The notes under the pieces are model-generated. The model was given only the letters and a program-made list of their open reading frames with translations, did not search any database and was not told the origin of the DNA. 64,000 bases of DNA from Priapulus caudatus (Eukaryota; Priapulida; Priapulimorpha; Priapulimorphida; Priapulidae), in the NCBI RefSeq assembly GCF_000485595.1, contig NW_014577352.1:183144-247143 (forward strand). The letters run 5' to 3'. Position 1 is the stretch's first letter, and every line of letters begins with the position of its first letter. Shown here in pieces: positions 1 through 12,593 of this stretch. The position numbers were made by a program, and so were the translations under genes.

Positions 1-2381
1 GATTGTGTTGGCAACATCCATACAGACATGAGGATACGCCACTATGATGAGAATAATATAAGACACAAGGATGAGATGATATTGTGCTCTGAAGACGCAC
101 AGTATTATAGCAATAACAGGACACTGCCACTGTACCGACAACAGGTGTCATTAATTATAGCAACTGTTGCGGAGCAAGTTAGTAGGTTACGAGTTCAGTG
201 ACATTGTTTGACAGCAGCTACATATACGTTCAGTGACAGCCAGTGTATGCCTTCTGGGCATGGTCCAACCTAATTTAGGAAGCACCTACAAAAAGTCATA
301 GACAAACTCATGCGACAATCGAGTAAAAGTCTCACCACGAAGAAAAAAACGGAAAGGTGGCCACTGCTAGACTGACAGCTTGCGCTAATGGGACAAAACA
401 GGGTGAGAAAACAGAATCGTGACTATAGAGAGGAAAACACATGCTAAATGAGTATTTATCCTAACAGCACCCTTAAAACATTTCTTGCCAATTTCGTTCA
501 ATAATGACATAACAACAGATGTTTAAATACGTATGTGTAAATAAACTATTAATTAATAAATAATAAAGAACATAGATGTATCCCTAACCTCTTGAAGAAT
601 TGTGATGAAGTCATTTTGAAACATTATAGCAAATTTATTCGAAATACTAAATATATTGGTAGAATAAGTATTGTAAACATCTTATTATTCTGAAACTTTT
701 CAGCTCACAGAAGGTATATAATACACCTATTAAACACATGCTATAAAAACATAGGCTAGCTCTGTTAGTTCTATGTCAAATAAAATATGGTAATACGTGC
801 ACAATGATGACAACGACCACGCGATTATCCGATTATAGTCAATTATCAATTGGTTTGGTGTAACTGATAATAAACTACAAAATTTCAGTCGATTCCCATC
901 ATTAGGATGTGATACATGTGATTCGGATTACAAATTGTGATACGGGATAATGCGAGGTGCCCGCACGATGCGAATTGAAGATAATATTGATTCAGTGTTG
1001 ATAATGTTGATTTAATGTTGATAGTGTTCAATGAAGATCATGTTGATTCAATGTTGATACTGTTGAATGAAGATAATGTTGATTCAATGTTGATAATGTT
1101 GAATGAAGATAATGTTGATTTAATGTTGATTGATAATGTTGAATGAAGATAATGTTGATTCACTGTTGATAATGTTGAATGAAGATAATGTTGATTCAAT
1201 GTTGATTGATAATGTTGAATGAAGATAATGTTGATTTCACTGTGATAATGTTGAATGAAGATAATGTTGATTCAATGTTGATTGATAATGTTGAATGAAG
1301 ATAATGATGATTCAATGTTGATAAGTTTTGAATAAAGATAATGTGATTAATGTTGATAGTGTTCAATGGCAGATAATGATGATTCAATGTTGATTGATAA
1401 TGTTGAATGAAGATAATGTTGATTCAATGTTGATAATGTTGAATGAAGATAATGTTGATTTAATGTTGATTGATTAATGTTGAATGAAGATAATGTTTGA
1501 TTAGGTCACTGTTGATCGACACAATGTTGGAATGCAGATTAATGTTGATATCAATGTTGATAATTGTTGAAATTGAAGAATAATGTTGATTCAATGTTGA
1601 TAATGTTGAATAAAGATATGTTGATTCATGTTGATTTGATAATGTTGAATGAAGATAATGTTGCCATTCAATAACTGGTTGATTAATATGTTGATGAAGA
1701 TAATGTTGTCGATTCTAGATAACCAGCATGTGATAATTGTGAATGAAGAACATATGATAGATTCAATGTTGAGCCTTTGATAATGTTGAATGAAGATAAG
1801 TGTTGATTCACTGTTTGAAATGTTGAATAACGATAAGGTTGATTCAATGTTTTGATACATTGCAATATGTTGAATGCAAGATAATGTTGATTCACAACTG
1901 TTGATATATTGAATGCAGATAATGCAGATTAGGAGATAATTGTGGTGACGGATACAGCGATGGTCCCGTCGATTGTGAAATGGAATAGTGTTGTGCTTAC
2001 AGACAGCTGAATCATGCGATCCGGCCCCGTGTCACGTGTCCCGTGTGGCACGATGAGGACTCAGCTCTGCATCTTCAAACAACTCCGCTCAGACTCTGCA
2101 ACAGAAAGGCCAGTGCGCGACATGACATGGTCGCCTACAAATGCTCCCGATCGTAGGTATCATACACATCCATTCACAGACACTTCGCGATGTTTTGTAT
2201 CACAATCACAGAGCACAGTGAGACGACTGTTTTATTTTCTTTGCCCTGTTAATAAAGCATTTAAGCAGGAAGTCTGTGCCCTACGTGGCTAGGCCTGACG
2301 CATGCAGGGCTCGCCTCCTGGATGTTTTAAAGGTTGAGCCATACTAAGGACTGTGAGCCACACCAAAGTTATTTATTTAGC
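1..2381. repeat. Large repeat module Y, copy A
   Basis: This stretch is repeated at 3046-4230 (copy B, nearly identical over its first kilobase) and at 9371-11912 (copy C, strongly diverged by small indels). It starts with a unique-looking kilobase, passes into a 36-bp minisatellite, and ends with a GC-richer tail whose counterpart is 11,480-11,912. Open frames inside it do not survive between copies, so I regard it as non-coding. It could be a satellite-like tandem array or a segmental duplication; the left boundary lies outside the window. Confidence 0.85.
960..1925. repeat. 36-bp minisatellite (ATGTTGATTCAATGTTGATA type)
   Basis: About 25 degenerate copies of a 36-base unit built from TGTTGATTCA, TGTTGATAA and TGTTGAATGAAGATAA. 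The first part is regular; from about 1500 onward single-base insertions and deletions accumulate. The same array is short and clean at 4062-4226 and long and noisy at 10,530-11,490. No gene function is seen. Confidence 0.9.
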
Positions 2382-2406
2382 NNNNNNNNNNNNNNNNNNN
2401 NNNNNN
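2382..2406. other. Assembly gap (25 N)
   Basis: Run of N directly before a TTAGGG tract. The gap joins the tail of repeat copy A to telomeric sequence, so whether they are contiguous in the genome is unproven. Confidence 0.99.
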
Positions 2407-2437
2407 GGGTTAGGGTTAGGGTTAGGGTTAGGGTTAG
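2407..2437 (+). repeat. Interstitial telomeric repeat (TTAGGG), about 5 units
   Basis: About five perfect units of GGGTTA follow the N gap and abut the TTAA at the left end of a fold-back element. TTAGGG is the usual animal telomere repeat. Because an N gap precedes it, a hidden left palindrome arm cannot be excluded. Confidence 0.9.
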
Positions 2438-2439
2438 AA

Positions 2440-3045
2440 TTAAAGGGACAGTAGCCTCTAGGATTTTACTGCATACAACTGTACTTACTGTATAACAAAT
2501 CGTCTATACCCACACGTATTTGTTACCAGATACCTAATTTAATTGTTATAATTATTTACACATCAACGCTACGAAATTTGAATGGCGCCATGACACCCGT
2601 GACCGTGCTGCCACCCCAAAAAAGTTGCGTATTTGACAATTTATTTTGCAGGTTACAGACCGAGGGCTAATCACAAAAGTGCAATTATATTTATACCTAA
2701 ATGCTATTTAACCGAACGATATTCATTTTAGGGCAAATTTATCCATATCATAACTGAAACTATATGTCGTTTATAAGATATTACAATCCTTTTGCTTTTA
2801 ATTGAATAAATAAGAAACACCCTCGGTCTGTAGCCCTTGGTTGGAAAGTGGTTTTGCGCAACTTATCAGATCGTGCGCTTTGAGTGGTGCCACCGTCGTT
2901 GTAATCAAACTGTAGTCGTTAGCTTTAAAACATTTTTTAATAATATTTCTAATGGTGATTAAACCATGAAACTTTTTATGTAGCGTAATTATAACCTAAA
3001 TTAGCTGAAAATAACCCTAGAACCTAGAGTAAACTCTCCCTTTAA
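2440..3045. mobile_element. Palindromic MITE with TTAA target duplication (about 0.6 kb)
   Basis: The element starts TTAAAGGGACAGT and ends CTCTCCCTTTAA. Its two halves are largely complementary: ACAGACCGAGGGCTAA near 2655 pairs with CCCTCGGTCTGTAGCCC near 2820, and the outer parts (near 2545 and 2990) also match imperfectly. The right flank TTAAGATTGTG occurs without the element at repeat copy C (9367-9377), which looks like an empty site. No transposase frame is present, so it would be non-autonomous. TTAA duplication recalls piggyBac-type elements, but the family is not identified. Confidence 0.65.
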
Positions 3046-4230
3046 GATTGTGTTGGCAACATCCATATAAACATGAGGATACGCCACTATGATGAGATAA
3101 TATAAGACACAAGGATGAGATAATATTGTGCTCTGAAGACGCACAGTATGATAGCAATAGCAGGACACTGCCACTGTACCGACAACAGGTAGTAAATGCT
3201 GTCAGCAGAACCGGTGGAAGTGTCATTAATTATAGCATCTGTTGCAGAGCAAGTTAGTAGGTTAGCGAGTTCAGTGACATTGTTTGACAGCAGCTACATA
3301 TACGTTCAGTGACAGCCAGTGTATGCCTTCTGGGCATGGTCCAACCTAATTTAGGAAGCGACCTACAAAAAGTCATAGACAAACTCATGCGACAATCGAG
3401 TAAAAGTCTCACCACGAAGAAAAAAAGGAAAGGTGCCACTGCTATACTGACAGCTTGCGCTAATGGGACAAAACAGGGTGAGAAAACAGAATCGTGACTA
3501 TAGAGAGGAAACACATGCTAAATGAGTATTTATCCTAACAGCGCCCTTAAAAACTTTCTTGCCAATTTCGTTCAATATGACATAACAACAGATGTTTAAA
3601 TACGTATGTGTTAATTAACTATTAATTAATAAATAATAACAGAACATAGATGTATCCCTAACCTCTTGAAGAATTGTGATGAAGTCATTTTGAAACATTA
3701 TAGCAAATTTATTCGAAATACTAATATATTGGTAGAATAAGTATTGTAAACATCTTATTATTCTGAAGCTTTTCAGCTCACAGAAGGTATATTAATACAC
3801 CTATTAAACAATGCTATAAAAACATAGGTTAGCTCTGTTAGTTCTATGTCAAATAAAATATGGTAATACGTGCACAATGATGACCAACGACCACGCGATT
3901 ATCCGATTATAGTCAATTATCAATTGGTTTGGTGTAACTGATAATAAACTACAAAATTTATGTCTTATTTATTTCTACAGTCGATTCCCATCATTAGGAT
4001 GTGATACATGTGATTCGGATTACAAATTGTGATACTGGATAATGCGAGGTGCCGCACGATGCGAATGAAGATAATATTGATTCAGTGTTGATAATGTTGA
4101 ATGAAGATAATGTTGATTCACTGTTGATAATGTTGAATGAAGATAATGTTGATTCAATGTTGATAATGTTGAATGAAGATAATGTTGATTCAATGTTGAT
4201 AATGTTGAATGAAGATAATGTTGAAACTAT
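3046..4230. repeat. Large repeat module Y, copy B
   Basis: Near-identical to positions 1-1080 for its first kilobase, but the minisatellite is only about five units long (4062-4226) before the sequence changes to module X. The 36-base unit is a multiple of three, so an open frame of 12-residue repeats (NEDNVDSMLIML type) runs through 4049-4273. Copies A and C do not keep it, so I do not call it a gene. Confidence 0.85.
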
Positions 4231-6240
4231 GAAGGCACGCGGAAGAGCACAGACTCGCGCGCAGGCAAGCTGAATTCTCTCATGTGAAATTTTTTTATTA
4301 ATTAATTAATTAAGTGGAAAATTAATTAATTAAATAATTAATTGGATCCGGATTATGCGAGCGTGCAGGTGGGGAAGACTGTGGTTGCCCCTTAGCCTGT
4401 GTTGCGTGTTTGTAAGTCTACAGCCAGCGCACGCACGGCTAGCGAAAGTGAACCTGAAACGTGCATGGTAACAAACACACAAACCCACAAACACACAAAC
4501 CAACACTCAAAGACACGCCGGTGAAAACATAACCTCCGCCAAGCCCTGACGGAGGTAATCACATATAATGGATGACGCCAAACATTGCTACCTCCATCTG
4601 ATGCACGTCTTTTCTTTTGAAGCAGCAAGCCGACAACTTTGTGCTTCACAGATGGCAGCCCAGACAAGCTGGTTATCAACTCAGCATGGGGTGCTGTGCC
4701 TGCGCTTTTTATTAGGGACAGCCAAACATGCGTGCACTCCACTAGCTCGACCAGATATGCTCACACGCTATAGGATACGCACGTGTAGAATGAAACATTT
4801 TCCTAATTGGCTGCCACTGTGATGCTGTGAACGGTGTCGGAGCCCGACTGCTTTCCATGTGCCACTTCTCACGTGAGTTGAGGATGTCTAGCAGCATCGC
4901 CATCGCTTTCTTGCTCAGCTCAATGTGATGCGATCCTACAGGGCAACAGATGTCAGATCATTACAACCTTAGTGTTACAGCGACCAACAATCGTCAGCGA
5001 ATCAGGACCCTCGCGTTACAGCGAGCAACTAATGTCAGCGAATCAGACCCTCGCGTTACAGCGAGCAACTAATGTCAGCGAATCAGGACCCTCGCGTTAC
5101 AGCGAGAAACAAATCGTCAGCGAATCAGGACCCTCGCATTACAGCGAGCACAAATCGTCAGCGAATAGGACCCTCGCATACAGCGAGCAACAATCGTCAG
5201 CGAATCAGGACCCTTGCATTACAGCTAGCAACTAACATCAGCGAATGTAGAACCCCTGCTGTACACAATCGCCGTCTATGAAATCAAACGAATGTGAGCC
5301 CGGTTCCAGCAATGACGCGTCTGCGATCAGCGAATCATACTTAAGCACAAGTCCAACGCTGACAGTACACGTCAGTGAACCGACAATCCTTGAGTCATGT
5401 TAAACCTTTCCTTGTACGTCAATACAGCTCTGAGCTTAGACGGCTGCAACACTAGTCATGATAGTAGAGCAATACTAGTGTCGTGCTAGGCGACAAAGCG
5501 AGTTCAACCACATTTACTAGTTCCTCTCAACCCCTTATTTACTCGATTTTTATGTCGAGCGAATGCGAGTGCCTTGACTTTAGAAACCAAATCATTGTAT
5601 ATGACTGTGTAAAGATATCTAGGTTGTTACTCCCTGGAACAAAATATCTGGTGCTGATCAAACTCATCAGCTGTGATAGCTCATATAGAGCTATATGATG
5701 TTATACACAGCTATCAGTGTGATAGCCCATACACAGCTATCTGATGCCATACACAGCTATCCATATGAGAGCCGACGGCACAATGATGCAACAGCTGGTT
5801 GCGACTTACATGATGTCTTTGGAGCATACATCGATGCGCCGAAGCCCCAGGCACAGCGCTCACCTATTGGCTGCACATGCTCGCACGTGTATGGCATGAT
5901 ATGGGTCAGTGGCAAGCTACTCCTAATGTTCCTTCGCCACACGACACGAAACGCAGTCACCACCCCGTATATAGGACATAAGTGACAGTGCCTAAATTTG
6001 CACCTCACCTCAGTGAAGTGCATATTTAGTTTGAAGTGTATAGCTCTATTAATTCCCTCCTGATGGCATACTGACATCCCCGGCACATTGACGTTGGATG
6101 TTGTGACATGATGACATGATAAATGTAGTTGACATGATGACATGATATTGTGACATGATACAATGATATTGGACAGAACATAATATTGAGGTAGGGAGCA
6201 TATAGTTGAGCACAAGAACTAGGCTACGGAGACTGGTTAA
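4231..6240. repeat. Large repeat module X, copy 1
   Basis: Starts with TTAATTAA-rich sequence (4294-4345), then single-copy-like sequence, a minisatellite (4970-5245), a short run of about 27-bp repeats containing CACAGCTAT (5690-5765), and a run rich in TGACATGATGACATGA (6100-6170). The same order appears, with many small indels, at 7080-9366. No conserved open frame is shared by the two copies. Confidence 0.8.
4970..5245. repeat. About 37-bp minisatellite (GTCAGCGAATCAGGACCCTC type)
   Basis: About seven direct copies of a unit containing GTCAGCGAATCAGGACCCTC followed by GCGTTACAGCGAGCAACAA. Each unit holds a small palindrome (CTCGCGTTACAGCGAG). A degraded counterpart lies at 7945-8270. There are no unique spacers between identical repeats, so this is not a CRISPR array. 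Confidence 0.85.
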
Positions 6241-6503
6241 GGCAACAACAACAATAACGAGTTGTTACGGATGGTCTACTGGTGATGATATGAAGTTCTG
6301 CGGTCGTACTGCTCACCTACTGCTGACAGTACCGGCTCCCACATCCGCCGTCACCGTGTAAATCACATCCACGTGTTCATTCACATGCTGCAGCACCTGA
6401 AACAAGCACACCACAATGACTCAACACTGCGTCACGGAGTCCCGAGAAAAAACATCCCACCAGCTGTCTCGCCTGAATCATAGATCATTAACCTTTGGTG
6501 GTT

Positions 6504-6556
6504 ATATTATCACGAGTGTATAGAGAAATCTCTATATTATACACTCCTGATATTAT
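6504..6556. mobile_element. 39-bp hairpin micro-element with 7-bp flanking duplication
   Basis: Hairpin from CACGAGTGTATAGAG (6511) to TATTATACACTCCTG (ending 6549), flanked on both sides by ATATTAT (6504-6510 and 6550-6556). It belongs to a set with similar tips at 36441, 40053, 42032 and 51817. Only the tips are shared; the inner stem is different in each. Confidence 0.6.
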
Positions 6557-7079
6557 TATAGATATTATTATTGGTTACTGGTTAGATTATATAATTAACC
6601 TTAAGCATTGGTTTACAGCAAATAGAACAACACCTCGCCAACTGTTGTTGCGGCTTCTTTATGGGCACTTAACCTGGCATGCAATAATCTTGCCGTAAGT
6701 TAAATGAATGCACAGAGGCAGCGTTGCATGTCCGTACCCGGTTCTCCAGCAACGTTGGGTTCCATAATGGCGCCTTGGATATATCCTGTATCACTAGCCT
6801 GAAGATTTCTTTGGCACTCGTTGCTATTTCTGCCTGTAGAGTGAGAAACAGTCGCTATCAGTTGGAAGATAAATACACCTATTGAAGTGGCGGTGAGAGC
6901 AGGGTGCCATAGAGTTTTAAGCAGTGTAATGAGACACTTGCAGTAGCAAAACATTGTGGTAGGGTTATATAATGTCCCATGGTGGATGACTCGTGGGAAA
7001 CCATTCAACTATATTATCAAGATACTAGTTTTCGATTTTTTTATTATTTTTTTATTAATCTATTTAACACCGTGATGAG
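6557..7079. other. Spacer between repeat modules
   Basis: About 0.5 kb of AT-rich sequence between the two X copies. The longest frame, 6700-7008 on the minus strand, has no recognisable domain. I see nothing else. Confidence 0.6.
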
Positions 7080-9366
7080 CACAGACCTCCGCCAAGACAG
7101 CTGAATTCTTCAGTAAATATTTTTATTATAATTAATTAATTAAGTGGAAAACATAATTAAATTAAATAATTAATTGATCGCGAGAAATTAGTGCGAGCGT
7201 GCAGTGGTGCGAAGACTGTGGTTTGCCTTAGCTCTGGTTGCCGTGTTGTAAGTTACAGCCAGCCGCACTAGCGAAAATGATGCAACTGAACACTGTGATA
7301 CGCTGTAACAAAACACACAATAACCCACAAACACACTAAACCAAACACTCTAAAGAACGCCGGTGTAACATAACCTCCGCCAACCCCTGACGTGATTGAT
7401 TTTTCGAAATCAGATTAATTTGGTAAAATCACATATAATGAGATGATCGCCCAACATTGCCTCCTCCAAATATCTGATGCACGTCTTTTCTTTTGATGCA
7501 AGCCTCGACACACTTTGCTGTTCTTCACAGATGGCTAGCCAGACAAGCCTGTATCAACCCAGCATAGCTTGTTGCTGTTACTGCTTTATTATTTAGGACA
7601 GTCAAACATTCGCACTCCACTAGGCTCGACCAGATATTGCTCACACACATCCATAGGATATCGCACCTGATTAGGAATGAAGCATTTTTTCCTTGCTGCC
7701 ACTCTGATGCGTGAACCGTAATTTTTATTTGATTTATATTCAATTTTTTCTTCGAATTGATTTGTTATTATTTCGGCCAGCTACCGACTTGCTTTTCCAT
7801 GCTGCTACTTCTGCACGTGATGTTGAGGATATCTAGCAGGCGGATTGCCCTGCGTTCTTTGCTCAGCTCAATGGTGAGTCGGAAGCCGTAGCCAGGCACA
7901 GCATGTGCAGGATGATGACAACGTTGTGAGGTGGCTAGGAGGAAAACATCGTCAGCGAATTCCAGGACTCTCTCGTAAGCTGAGCAACTAATTGTCAGTC
8001 GAATTCAAGGACCATACGCGTTTATACAGTGAGCCAGACAATCTGTCAGCGACATCAGTCCCTCGCTCGTCTACAAGCGAGCCAACAATCTTGTCAGCGA
8101 ATCAGGACCTCGCATTACACTGCGAGCCAACGAATCTGCTAGTCGAATCAAGGACCCATCGTATTACAGCGGAGCAACATATCGTCAGCGAAATCAAAGG
8201 ACCCTCTCTATGTTCTTACATGCGAGCAACAATCGTCAGCGATCATATGACCCTCGCTCTACAATTGCCTTCTATTGAATCAACGAAACGTCTGCGACAT
8301 CAGGCGAAATCCATACTTAACCTACAGTCCACGTCTGACCATACACGTCTAGTGCAACGATTCAATCTTGTAGTCACTTTAAACCTTTCCTTGTACGTAT
8401 CAATACAATCTGAGTCTTATGACTGCTGTCAACACCTAGTCATGATAGGGTATAGAGACAATACTAGTGTCGATGCAGGCGACAAGCCGAGTTCAACCAA
8501 ATTTACTATTCTTCTCAACCCCTATTTACCTCGTTATTTTATTGTCGATGCGAATGCTGAGTGCCTTACTTTAGAAGTACCAAATCATTGTTATTGACTG
8601 TGTTTAAAGATTTATCTAGGTGTACTCCGCCCTCTCTACTGGAAACTAAATATCTTATGTGTTCTATCACTAAACTAGATCCAGTGTTGAGAATAGTTAT
8701 ATAGAGCTATATATGATGTATAGCATCGGACTATCCAGTATGTTGAGTATAGCCCTTATTTATTACACAGCTCGATCTGATGCCAACACAGCTATCAATA
8801 TGTAGCCCGACCACACTGATGAACTCAGGAATCTGGTTCGACTCAATTAGCGATATGAAGTCTTTGCTGAGCAATACATCGATTTGCCGCGAAGCCCAGG
8901 CACTGCGCTTCTATTTCGCTGAAATCCTATGCTCTGCACGTGGGATTTATTATTGGCATGATTAATGTCGGTCTTTTTTAGTGGCAGCTCTCCTAATGTT
9001 CCTTCTCCCCACCGACACGATATAACCTTTATTTTTTATTAAAGTTCACCACCCCGTATACTTAGGACATAAGTGAACCATGCCTAATTATCGCAACTCA
9101 ACTCTCTTTATATAGTGACGTTCTGCATAATTTATCTTAAAGTTGTTATCTCTATTTATTCCCTCGCTGATGGCATGACGAATCCCCAGGCCAACTGACG
9201 TGATTGTGATGATTGTGACATGATGACATGGAATATTGATTTGACATTTGATGACATGATATTCCTGACTGATGACATGATATTTCTGACATTGCATAAC
9301 ATAACTATTGAGGTTAAGTTTGTGAGCATATAAAGTGACACAAGACTAGAGCTTACGTGATCCTGG
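7080..9366. repeat. Large repeat module X, copy 2 (indel-rich)
   Basis: Follows 4264-6240 in the same order (TTAATTAA run, minisatellite, CACAGCTAT repeats, TGACATGATG run) but with scattered one- to few-base indels and inserted T/A runs. It joins module Y copy C at CTGGTTAAGATTGTG. The error pattern looks like uncorrected long-read sequence rather than ordinary divergence. Confidence 0.8.
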
Positions 9367-11912
9367 TTAAGATTGTGTTGGCAACATCCATACAGAAGCT
9401 ATCGAGGATACTTAGCCCACTTATGCCACTGAGAGTTAAATATAAGACACTAAGGATGAGATGATATTGGTGCTCTGAAGACGCTACGATAGTTATTAGT
9501 AGCAATAACAGGATCTACTGCCACATTTTGTACGACAACAGATTTCATTAATATAGCCAAACTGTTGCAGAGTAAAAGGTTAGTAGGTTAGCGAGTTCGT
9601 GCATTTTTGGACTTAGCAGCCTACAGATATACGTTCAGTGTACAGCAGTGTTAGGCCTTCGCGGCGACTATTGGTTCCACACCTAATTTAGCAAGCGACC
9701 TATCAAAATTGTAATAGACAAACTCATGCCGACAATCGTATGTGTAAGAAGTTCTCACCACGAAGAAAAGAGAAGGAAGGAGATGCTCCCACTGCCCCTA
9801 GTGACTGACGCGTGCGCTAAATGGGACAAAACAGATTGCTTTTTAACGTGAAGAAAACAGAAATTCGTGACTATTTAGAGAGACAACTCATGCTAAAATA
9901 AGAGTATTTTCCTAACGCACCTTTAAAATCATTTCTTTGCCATTCTTCAGTCAATATTGACATAACAACATATTGTTTAAATACGTATGTGTATAACTTA
10001 TTTAAATTAATATAATAATAACAGAACATAGATGTATCCCTCAACCTCTTGAAGAATTGTGAATGAAGTCTATGTTCATAGAATACAGGTGAATATAGCC
10101 AATAATGATATTCGAGATTTATTTAATACTAATATATTGGTTAGAATAGTCATTGTAGACAGCGATCTATTATTCTGAAACTTGCAGCTGAACTCAGAAG
10201 GATATATTATATATAACCTCCCATTAAACAATGCCTATAAAATACATAGGCTACGCTTCTGTTTAGTTCTATGTACTAAAATAATACTTATGGTAATATT
10301 TTACTGTGCACAATGATGACCACGATCACTCGGCTGATTATCGCGATTTATAAGTTCAAAATATCAATTGGTTTTTGCTAGATGATACTGATAATAATAC
10401 TACAAAAATTTGCAGATACTGTATCCCAATCTAATTAGGATGACTGCATACACGTGATTTCGGTATATTTCAAATGTTGATACTGGATATATTGATAATC
10501 GATTTGGTGGGGACCGCACGATTTTAATGTAGATAATATTGATATCCAGTGTTGATTAATGTTGGATTGAATGTGATAGTGTTCAATGAAATAATGTTCT
10601 GATTCATTACATGTTATACTGTATGAATGATAATGTGATTCACTGTTGGATAGAAGTTTGGAATGAAAGAGTTAATGTAGGATTCAAATGTTGAGTTGAT
10701 AATGTTTGAATGAACGATAATGTTGTCATCATGTATAATGTGAATGAAGATCAATCGATGATTCAATGTTGATTGAGACTAATGTTGAATGAAGATAATG
10801 TTGATTCTCACTGTGGATAAATGTTGAATGAAGATTAATGTTGATTCTATGTTGGTTAAGAAATGTTGAATGAAGATAATGTTATGATTCAATGTTGAAT
10901 ATGTTGCAATAAAGATAATGTTTGATTTTAATGTTGGAATAGTGTTTCAATGCAAAATATATGATGATTGTTCAATGTGATATGTGAACAATGTTGAATG
11001 AATTATTAATGTTGATTTCTACTGTTGATAATGTGAATGAAGTAATGTGATTTAATGTTGATGATAATGTCGAATAAAATAATGTTGCATTCACTGGTTG
11101 ATAATGTTGAATGCATCGATAATTGTTAAGATTCAATGTTGAAATTTGAATGAAATAAGGTTGATCAATGTGATAATGTGAATAAAGATAATTGTTTATT
11201 CAATGTTGAATTGATAATGGTGATGAAGATAAGTGTTGATTCACTGTTGTGATAGGTTGAATGATAGATAAGGTATAGATTTCAAATGTTGATAAGGCTT
11301 GAAATGAAGGATAATGATGAATCAATCGTTGATTGATAAGTTAGAATGAATGATAATGTTGAATTATCACTGTTGATATACTGTTGAATTAAGATAATGT
11401 TGATTCAATGTGATTGCTAATGTTGATATTGTGAATGATATTTGAATGCAGATAATGTTGATTCAATGTTGATAATGTTGAATGCAGATAATGCAGATTA
11501 GATATTGTGGTACGGGATAAGGCGAGGTGCCGTGCGATGTGAATGGAGATAATGTTGTGCTTACAGCAGCTGATCTATGCGATCCGGCGCCGTGTCCGTG
11601 TCCGTGCGCACGATGAGGACCAGGCTCTGCATCTTCAAACTCTCCCTCAGACTCTGCAACAGAAGAGCCAGTGCGTCGACATGCATGTCTGCGCCTACAA
11701 ATGCTCCCCGATCGTAGGTATACACATCCATTCACAGATCACTGTTTGATCACAAATCACAGAGCACAAGTGATGCACTGTTTTATTTTCTTTGCCCTGT
11801 TTAAAGATTTAAGGAAATCTTGCCCTAGTGGCTAGGCTGACCATGGGCAGGGCTCCCTCTGGATGTTTTAAAGGTTGAGCCAAGACTTGAGCCACCAAAG
11901 TTATTTTTTAGC
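9367..11912. repeat. Large repeat module Y, copy C (indel-rich)
   Basis: Matches 1-2381 from GATTGTGTTGGCAAC to AAAGTTATTTTTTAGCC, including a noisy 36-bp minisatellite (10,530-11,490) and the GC-richer tail (11,500-11,900). Sequence quality improves sharply after about 11,500. A short diverged copy of 11,755-11,842 recurs at 12,190-12,275 (shared CTAGTGGCTAGGCTGA). Confidence 0.8.
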
Positions 11913-12289
11913 CACCGATGAAAAACTACAGCCACAGTTCAGTTTATCGTATGTGCTAAAAAAGGCATAAACAGGGGATGGGTATGGGAAAAAAAGGTGT
12001 GCGAAAACATTTTACGACACGACACTAAAATTTGACAATTTCATCATTCAAACGTAAGTTTGTGAGCAGTGAAACCATTCGCAAATTTGTAATTGCCACT
12101 TAGTGTAGTAAAATCGCTACTGTTATTTATTTATCGCATTTTGCAAAGGTGGCAAATGTCAGCGGAAGCCCTGCAAAGGTATGCACGTGACATCCATGCA
12201 AAGATCAAGTGATGCATTGTTTCACTTTCTCTGCCATGTTTAAAGATAGGAAATCATGCACTAGTGGCTAGGCTGATCTCATCAATATT

Positions 12290-12560
12290 GAAATATACTA
12301 GTCATTTTGGTAGTCTGTGATACTATGTCTTGCAGACAAGTGATCCTAGCATATCTGGTATCTAGTAGCATGTCTGATAGATATGTGTTAGTATAACGTA
12401 TGGTAGGTATGTGCTTCTATGTCTTGTAGATGTATGTGTGCTGATATATCTCATATATGTGTGCTAGTTTAATGTCAGGTAGATGTGTGATACTAGCATA
12501 TCAGGAAGATGTGTCTGGTAGACATGTGATATACTATGTTGTGGGTTGATCTATGGAAGA
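12290..12560. repeat. Degenerate tandem repeat (ATGTCTGGTAGATATGTG type)
   Basis: Loose repeats of about 25-45 bases built from TATGTCT, GGTAGATATGTG and CTAGCATATC. It lies downstream of the last visible STARD3-like exon, presumably in an intron. No exon is apparent here. Confidence 0.6.
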
Positions 12561-12593
12561 CCTGCAATACTAGTATGTCTTGTAAGTACTTAC

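Noticed and set aside
4970-5245. CRISPR-like look of regular direct repeats
   Set aside because: The units are contiguous and degenerate, with no unique spacers, and the genome is animal.
5757-6215. 152-codon minus-strand frame in repeat module X
   Set aside because: The frame is broken in the second X copy and shows no domain.
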